Below, piece by piece: positions 63,401 through 64,000 of a stretch of 64,000 bases of DNA (positions are counted from its first letter, which is position 1; each line of letters begins with the position of its first letter). Under the pieces are notes generated by a model. The model saw only the letters and a program-made list of their open reading frames with translations. It had not been told where the DNA came from and ran no database searches. The stretch covers positions 472,292 through 536,291 of the forward strand of contig KL647302.1 of the NCBI GenBank assembly GCA_000727475.1. Direction: 5' to 3'. Source of the DNA: Sarcocystis neurona. Lineage: Eukaryota > Apicomplexa > Conoidasida > Eucoccidiorida > Sarcocystidae. A program made the translations under genes and the position numbers.

Positions 63401-63629
63401 CTGCGACTGCCGCAGACAGCAGCAGCACCCCCGGCGGGGTCATGGTGGTCAGCAGCAGAATCAGGTGGAGCAGCGGGAGCAGACGCAGCCCGCAGAGCAG
63501 GCAAAAGACAGCGCGCTTTCTGTCGAATCGCCTGCTGCTGGCGCTGGTAGAAGTATCTCTCTACGGGACTAAAGTCCAAGTAAATGTCGTGATATTCGGG
63601 AGGGGGAATAGCTAGCTCATCCATAACAT
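27337..63629 (-). CDS. SHPRH-like SNF2 helicase / RING E3 ubiquitin ligase, partial (N-terminal half beyond window)
   Basis: Spliced minus-strand gene of at least 36 kb. In SHPRH the family couples a Snf2 ATPase to a RING that ubiquitinates PCNA or histones in the nucleus. Conserved blocks appear in the SHPRH order: [24 protein letters not shown] and [182 protein letters not shown]. Exons, 5' to 3': 62788-63629, 61324-61421, 55611-58070, 53886-54042, 49316-49572, 44131-44203, 41831-41986, 36804-39372, 33011-34371, 28463-29529, 27337-27499. All junction phases agree. The helicase lobe 1 motifs and the start are past 64000, and the final codons are unresolved. Long Ala/Gln/Ser/Glu insertions make it far larger than animal SHPRH. 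A Rad5/HLTF-type relative is the alternative, but the TPR-like block before the RING favours SHPRH. Confidence 0.8.
27500..28462 (-). other. Intron of the SHPRH-like gene with CAG tracts and TA/CA microsatellites
   Basis: The intron is 963 bases. CAG-rich on the plus strand at 27500-28020 (CTG on the sense strand, next to the acceptor), then CA/TA microsatellites at 28055-28300. Plus-strand frames with Gln/Arg/Ser (27654-28233) are low-complexity and are not called as genes. Confidence 0.6.
28463..29529 (-). CDS. SHPRH-like gene: helicase lobe 2 exon (motifs IV-VI)
   Basis: The donor TCTGGCG|GTAACA (phase 2) fixes the 3' end. The 5' end is uncertain: CTGCCGCAG|CTG at 29529 fits phase 0. An Ala-rich lead is followed by [20 protein letters not shown] (SHPRH 'VKGSHSTKVEAVV'), a Ser/Gly-rich insertion, then [60 protein letters not shown] and [13 protein letters not shown]. 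The arginines of motif VI ([11 protein letters not shown]) are intact, consistent with an active ATPase lobe. Confidence 0.82.
30148..30471 (-). CDS. Phase-0 108-codon exon-like cassette inside the SHPRH-like gene
   Basis: Acceptor after a T-run (GTTTTTTTCTCGAAG|ATC) and donor GACTTG|GTAGATG enclose exactly 108 open codons, phase 0 on both sides, so it can be included between the RING exon and the helicase lobe 2 exon. It encodes [40 protein letters not shown] and [15 protein letters not shown], with normal composition and no homopolymers. I know of no SHPRH counterpart. Alternatives are a lineage-specific insertion, a cassette exon, or a nested gene fragment. Confidence 0.5.
31540..31870. 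repeat. GA/GAR-rich polypurine tract
   Basis: About 330 bases, nearly all A and G on the plus strand (GAAGACGAAG, GGAGGAGGC motifs), in an intron of the minus-strand gene. The plus frame 31505-31792 reads Glu/Lys/Arg/Asp and the minus frame Ser/Phe/Leu/Pro; both are treated as composition artefacts. Confidence 0.85.
33011..34371 (-). CDS. SHPRH-like gene: second half of RING plus Ala-rich insertion
   Basis: Excellent acceptor GGTTTTGATTTTCAG|AC (phase 1 in; T|AC = Tyr) and donor CAGGACAAG|GTATGC (phase 0 out). It begins [20 protein letters not shown] and then [20 protein letters not shown], giving the last RING Cys pair and the following strand (SHPRH 'IKCAICRQTTSHKEISYVF'). About 400 residues of Ala/Ser/Thr-rich insertion follow, ending [17 protein letters not shown]. 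The repeat orientation flips from CTG to CAG on the sense strand inside the exon, while the frame stays alanine. Confidence 0.78.
34372..36803 (-). other. Intron splitting the RING, microsatellite-rich
   Basis: The intron is 2432 bases, between GTAAGTC and TTTTGATTTTCAG. TA/TACA repeats occupy about 34418-34745, 35155-35345, 35885-36170 and 36385-36445. A 147-base-period duplication is at 36508-36730. The minus frame at 35014-36063 crosses microsatellites and is not called. Confidence 0.7.
36508..36730. repeat. Diverged direct repeat, period about 147
   Basis: The unit from 36510 (GGCATACGTTTCTCTTCC..) reappears from 36657 (GGCATACGTTTTTCTCTTTC..), each followed by an AAATACA-CACA stretch and a CTTCCTCT block, then TA/CA repeats. 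Confidence 0.7.
36804..39372 (-). CDS. SHPRH-like gene: coiled coil plus first half of RING
   Basis: Acceptor TGTACGCAG|GAA (phase 0) and donor GGCGGCT|GTAAGTC (phase 1). It begins [20 protein letters not shown], then [20 protein letters not shown] and RQLRYLQNL, matching the SHPRH helix before the RING. About 700 residues of Ala/Gly/Glu/Ser/Gln low-complexity sequence follow. Then comes [20 protein letters not shown] with AHQLCLDC, supplying six of the eight RING zinc ligands (C-x2-C, C-x-H, C-x2-C). The remaining CPVC is on the next exon. The plus-strand 351-codon frame (38042-39097) is a shadow. Confidence 0.8.
39373..41830 (-). other. Intron with long CAG (plus) / CTG (sense) triplet field
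   Basis: Dense CAG, CGGCAG and CAGCAGCAA triplets on the plus strand from about 39620 to 41180, then TA microsatellites (41425-41740). The 359-codon minus frame (39603-40682) is almost pure Leu/Ala/Pro/Cys, and plus frames are Gln/Ala/Arg. No conserved block is missing from the neighbouring exons, so I treat it as intron. Confidence 0.65.
41831..41986 (-). CDS. SHPRH-like gene: helical linker exon
   Basis: Acceptor ACTGTGTGTAG|GGC and donor AAACGG|GTGCGT, 156 bases, exactly 52 codons, phase 0 on both sides. It encodes [20 protein letters not shown], then [20 protein letters not shown]. This aligns with 'ERSMKAILSFAKSH..LFEAWKKEYKLLHEY' of SHPRH. Codon use is ordinary, with no homopolymer. 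Confidence 0.72.
41987..44130 (-). other. Intron, CAG-rich
   Basis: The intron is 2144 bases. CAG/GCA triplets on the plus strand throughout, and a C15 homopolymer at 42415-42429. Several overlapping frames on both strands are low complexity. No SHPRH block was found here. Confidence 0.65.
42415..42429. repeat. C15 homopolymer
   Basis: Fifteen consecutive C, followed by GCCCACGG. Length is likely variable and prone to sequencing error. Confidence 0.9.
44131..44203 (-). CDS. SHPRH-like gene: 73-bp exon
   Basis: Acceptor TGCATGCAG|G (phase 2 in) and donor GACGAG|GTATATG (phase 0 out). It encodes [20 protein letters not shown] and GLDE. It fits between neighbours in phase, with weak similarity to the acidic pre-RING linker of SHPRH. 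A downstream acceptor CTACAG|TAC gives a phase-0 variant. Confidence 0.58.
44204..49024 (-). other. Long intron: pyrimidine tracts, microsatellites, compound repeats, CTG field
   Basis: Contains TA/CA repeats (44515-44600, 44860-45480), a pyrimidine-rich tract (45625-45930), TA repeats (46530-47550, 47750-48030) and CTG triplets on the plus strand (48290-48975). The 315-codon minus frame at 47570-48517 crosses microsatellites. Minus-strand frames at 48103-48519 are Ala/Gly/Arg-rich and could be an unrecognised homopolymer exon, but no conserved block supports it. Confidence 0.55.
47085..47430. repeat. Three-copy compound repeat, period about 140-150
   Basis: Diverged copies of a GAGAACCTGGGC..TCGGTCGAGCTTG-like core start at about 47085, 47225 and 47375. 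Copies 2 and 3 also share GCCTCCGTA, and each core is followed by a TA/TACA microsatellite. Confidence 0.7.
49025..49326 (-). CDS. SHPRH-like gene: probable extra Glu/Gln-rich coding segment
   Basis: A minus frame open from just upstream of 49316 to 48998 encodes [20 protein letters not shown], then a long Glu/Gln/Lys coiled-coil-like run and [20 protein letters not shown] before a GTAAAG donor at 49024. The WERVRQL block resembles the 'EYESKLFSN' position of SHPRH. It can join in phase 0 to the next exon if that exon begins at TAC 44194. Whether it is included constitutively is unknown. Confidence 0.45.
49316..49572 (-). CDS. SHPRH-like gene: exon with TVC and Cys-x-x-Cys motif
   Basis: Acceptor CTGCTGTTGCTGCAG|ACC (phase 0) and donor AACGG|GTGAGA (phase 2). 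It starts [20 protein letters not shown] and then [12 protein letters not shown], matching SHPRH 'TVCHLRPARLP..CCVFCKADEL'. The cysteines suggest a small metal-binding or structural knuckle before the RING (inference). An alternative 50-base intron (donor GTACAT at about 49376, CTAAT branch, acceptor AAGCAG) would instead splice into the adjacent charged frame. Confidence 0.62.
50640..51420. repeat. 780-bp polypyrimidine tract with a 28-bp minisatellite
   Basis: The plus strand is almost entirely C and T. At 51115-51270 a unit GTCTCCGGAGCCCTCCGTCT plus CCCTCTCT recurs about four to five times with small changes. Its purine complement gives the Arg/Glu/Gly-rich minus frame. Confidence 0.85.
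52740..53225. repeat. ACAT/TACA satellite
   Basis: About 480 bases of ACATACAT units interspersed with CACA, GATA and GTAC variants, in an intron. Confidence 0.9.
53886..54042 (-). CDS. SHPRH-like gene: linker exon
   Basis: Acceptor TGTGGGTGTACAG|A and donor ATCAAA|GTGAGA, 157 bases, phase 2 in and 0 out, both matching the neighbours. It encodes [20 protein letters not shown] and later [20 protein letters not shown], aligned with the 'CRGLQFLLTTQMEELNKCQKL' region of SHPRH. Confidence 0.72.
54043..55610 (-). other. Intron of TA-rich microsatellites
   Basis: The intron is 1568 bases, with TATA/TACA repeats at about 54100-54320, 54600-54625 and 54840-55385. The three near-identical blocks around 54850, 55030 and 55090 share ATATATATTTACAGTACAATACATATACGTATTTATA-like text, so they are higher-order copies. 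A short purine tract lies near the acceptor-distal end (55440-55590). No gene was seen. Confidence 0.7.
55611..58070 (-). CDS. SHPRH-like gene: large homopolymer-rich exon
   Basis: Donor GGCAAG|GTAGAAC fixes the 3' end. The 5' end at 58070 (ATGTATGCGCAG|A) is the best phase-compatible acceptor, but 58025 also fits. Conserved islands are [37 protein letters not shown], a helix [20 protein letters not shown] followed by [12 protein letters not shown], and the C-terminal [20 protein letters not shown]. Between them lie insertions of Ala, Glu/Arg coiled-coil character, polyglutamine ([14 protein letters not shown]) and Ser-rich runs. Plus-strand frames here are shadows. Confidence 0.75.
58071..61323 (-). 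other. Intron with triplet fields
   Basis: About 3.25 kb. CAG on the plus strand at 58080-58540, CT-rich 58600-58710, a degenerate TAG/GTA field (59340-60230 with extension to 60560), then TA microsatellites (60225-61115), and a purine-rich stretch at 61135-61320. No conserved block is expected or seen. Confidence 0.6.
59340..60230. repeat. Degenerate TAG/GTA trinucleotide field
   Basis: Dispersed runs of AGTAGTAGT on the plus strand, such as 59599-59624, 59810-59830 and 60192-60208, with CAG interspersed. Every plus frame in register reads TAG stops, so it is non-coding on that strand. Confidence 0.85.
61324..61421 (-). CDS. SHPRH-like gene: TPR-like helix exon
   Basis: Acceptor CTGCAG|TCG (phase 0 in), donor CAATACAG|GTATCC (phase 2 out), 98 bases. 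It encodes [20 protein letters not shown] and [12 protein letters not shown], corresponding to 'CEEAHRQLVCALNGLAGIHI..YALAAELY' in human SHPRH. This is one of the most recognisable blocks. Confidence 0.78.
61422..62787 (-). other. Intron, CAG then TA/CA microsatellites
   Basis: CAG-rich on the plus strand at 61422-61720, then TA/CA repeats (61850-62785). Minus and plus frames over the CAG part are low complexity. Confidence 0.65.
62788..63629 (-). CDS. SHPRH-like gene: exon after helicase lobe 1
   Basis: Acceptor GCATGCATGCAG|AT (phase 1 in) and donor GATGCGAAG|GTATATA (phase 0 out). It encodes [20 protein letters not shown], then [11 protein letters not shown], and later [20 protein letters not shown], which match the segment that follows the ATPase lobe in SHPRH. 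Ala/Gly/Arg-rich and Glu-rich insertions follow, with the acidic [20 protein letters not shown] stretch near the 3' end. It ends [15 protein letters not shown], matching the SHPRH 'MTMEELLTSLQKK' helix. Confidence 0.8.
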
Positions 63630-64000
63630 CTGCATGCATGCACGCCACACCGCCCATACAAAATATGCTTGACCGACGGAGACCTGTACACATATATATA
63701 CATATATATATGTACGTAAGCATATACAATATATACATACACGTGTACGTATACACATTGACGGGAGGGTACTTCGATGATATATATGCATAGTTGTTCA
63801 TCTATATATATATATATATATGAGTATGAGTGACTCTTGATACGTACGTACATATATATAGATATATATAGAGAGAGTCATGAGTGCAAGTGACTCTCCA
63901 CATGCATATATATATATATATATATGGGTGCAAGTGACTCTTAATACATATATATATATATGTATGGGAGAGAGAGACATGAGTACAAGTGACTCCTCAC
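63630..64000 (-). other. Intron running off the right edge, with a four-copy short motif
   Basis: Upstream of the 63629 acceptor. TA/TACA repeats contain four copies of a GAGTGCAAGTGACTCT-like element at about 63820, 63878, 63926 and 63979. Earlier exons (helicase lobe 1) are outside the window. Confidence 0.65.

Overview
The window looks like nuclear DNA of an apicomplexan coccidian, most likely Eimeria. It has many-exon genes split by GT..AG introns, and dense CAG/CTG (GCA) triplet tracts that exons read as alanine, glutamine and serine homopolymers. Long TA/CA/ACAT microsatellites are common, and repeat-poor segments alternate with repeat-rich ones. No rRNA, tRNA, CRISPR array, insertion sequence or bacterial-style operon was seen. 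Species is not proven.

Layout. 1-2480 is a CTG-rich, A-poor segment with no convincing intact gene. About 2.5-26.7 kb is repeat-poor and carries small spliced genes. These are assigned from open reading frames, splice sites and exon phase, mostly without recognised homology. The clearest is a two-exon secreted Ser/Thr-rich protein at 14824-16404. Next come a four-exon phase-consistent chain at 6093-7847 whose first exon resembles the end of a cyclic-nucleotide-binding fold, a three-exon cysteine-bearing gene at 17243-18071 that may belong to the Eimeria SAG surface-antigen family, a candidate with duplicated alternative last exons at 9.7-10.1 kb, and several partial candidates.

From about 27 kb to the right edge the window is dominated by one minus-strand gene at least 36 kb long. 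I reconstruct it as an SHPRH-like SNF2 helicase/RING E3 ubiquitin ligase. Eleven exons with matching phases follow the order of SHPRH: the segment after helicase lobe 1, the TPR-like segment, the linker with a Cys-x-x-Cys motif, coiled coil, a split C3HC4 RING, and helicase lobe 2 with motifs IV-VI. Lobe 1 and the start codon lie beyond position 64000, and the last few codons near 27 kb are unresolved. Homopolymer insertions of tens to hundreds of residues separate the conserved blocks.

The introns are filled with TA microsatellites, polypurine/polypyrimidine tracts, a decayed TAG/GTA triplet field, and small higher-order repeats. Many very long open frames on either strand there are low-complexity artefacts. 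An additional 108-codon exon-like cassette (30148-30471) fits the gene's phase between the RING and lobe 2 and has no counterpart that I know in SHPRH.
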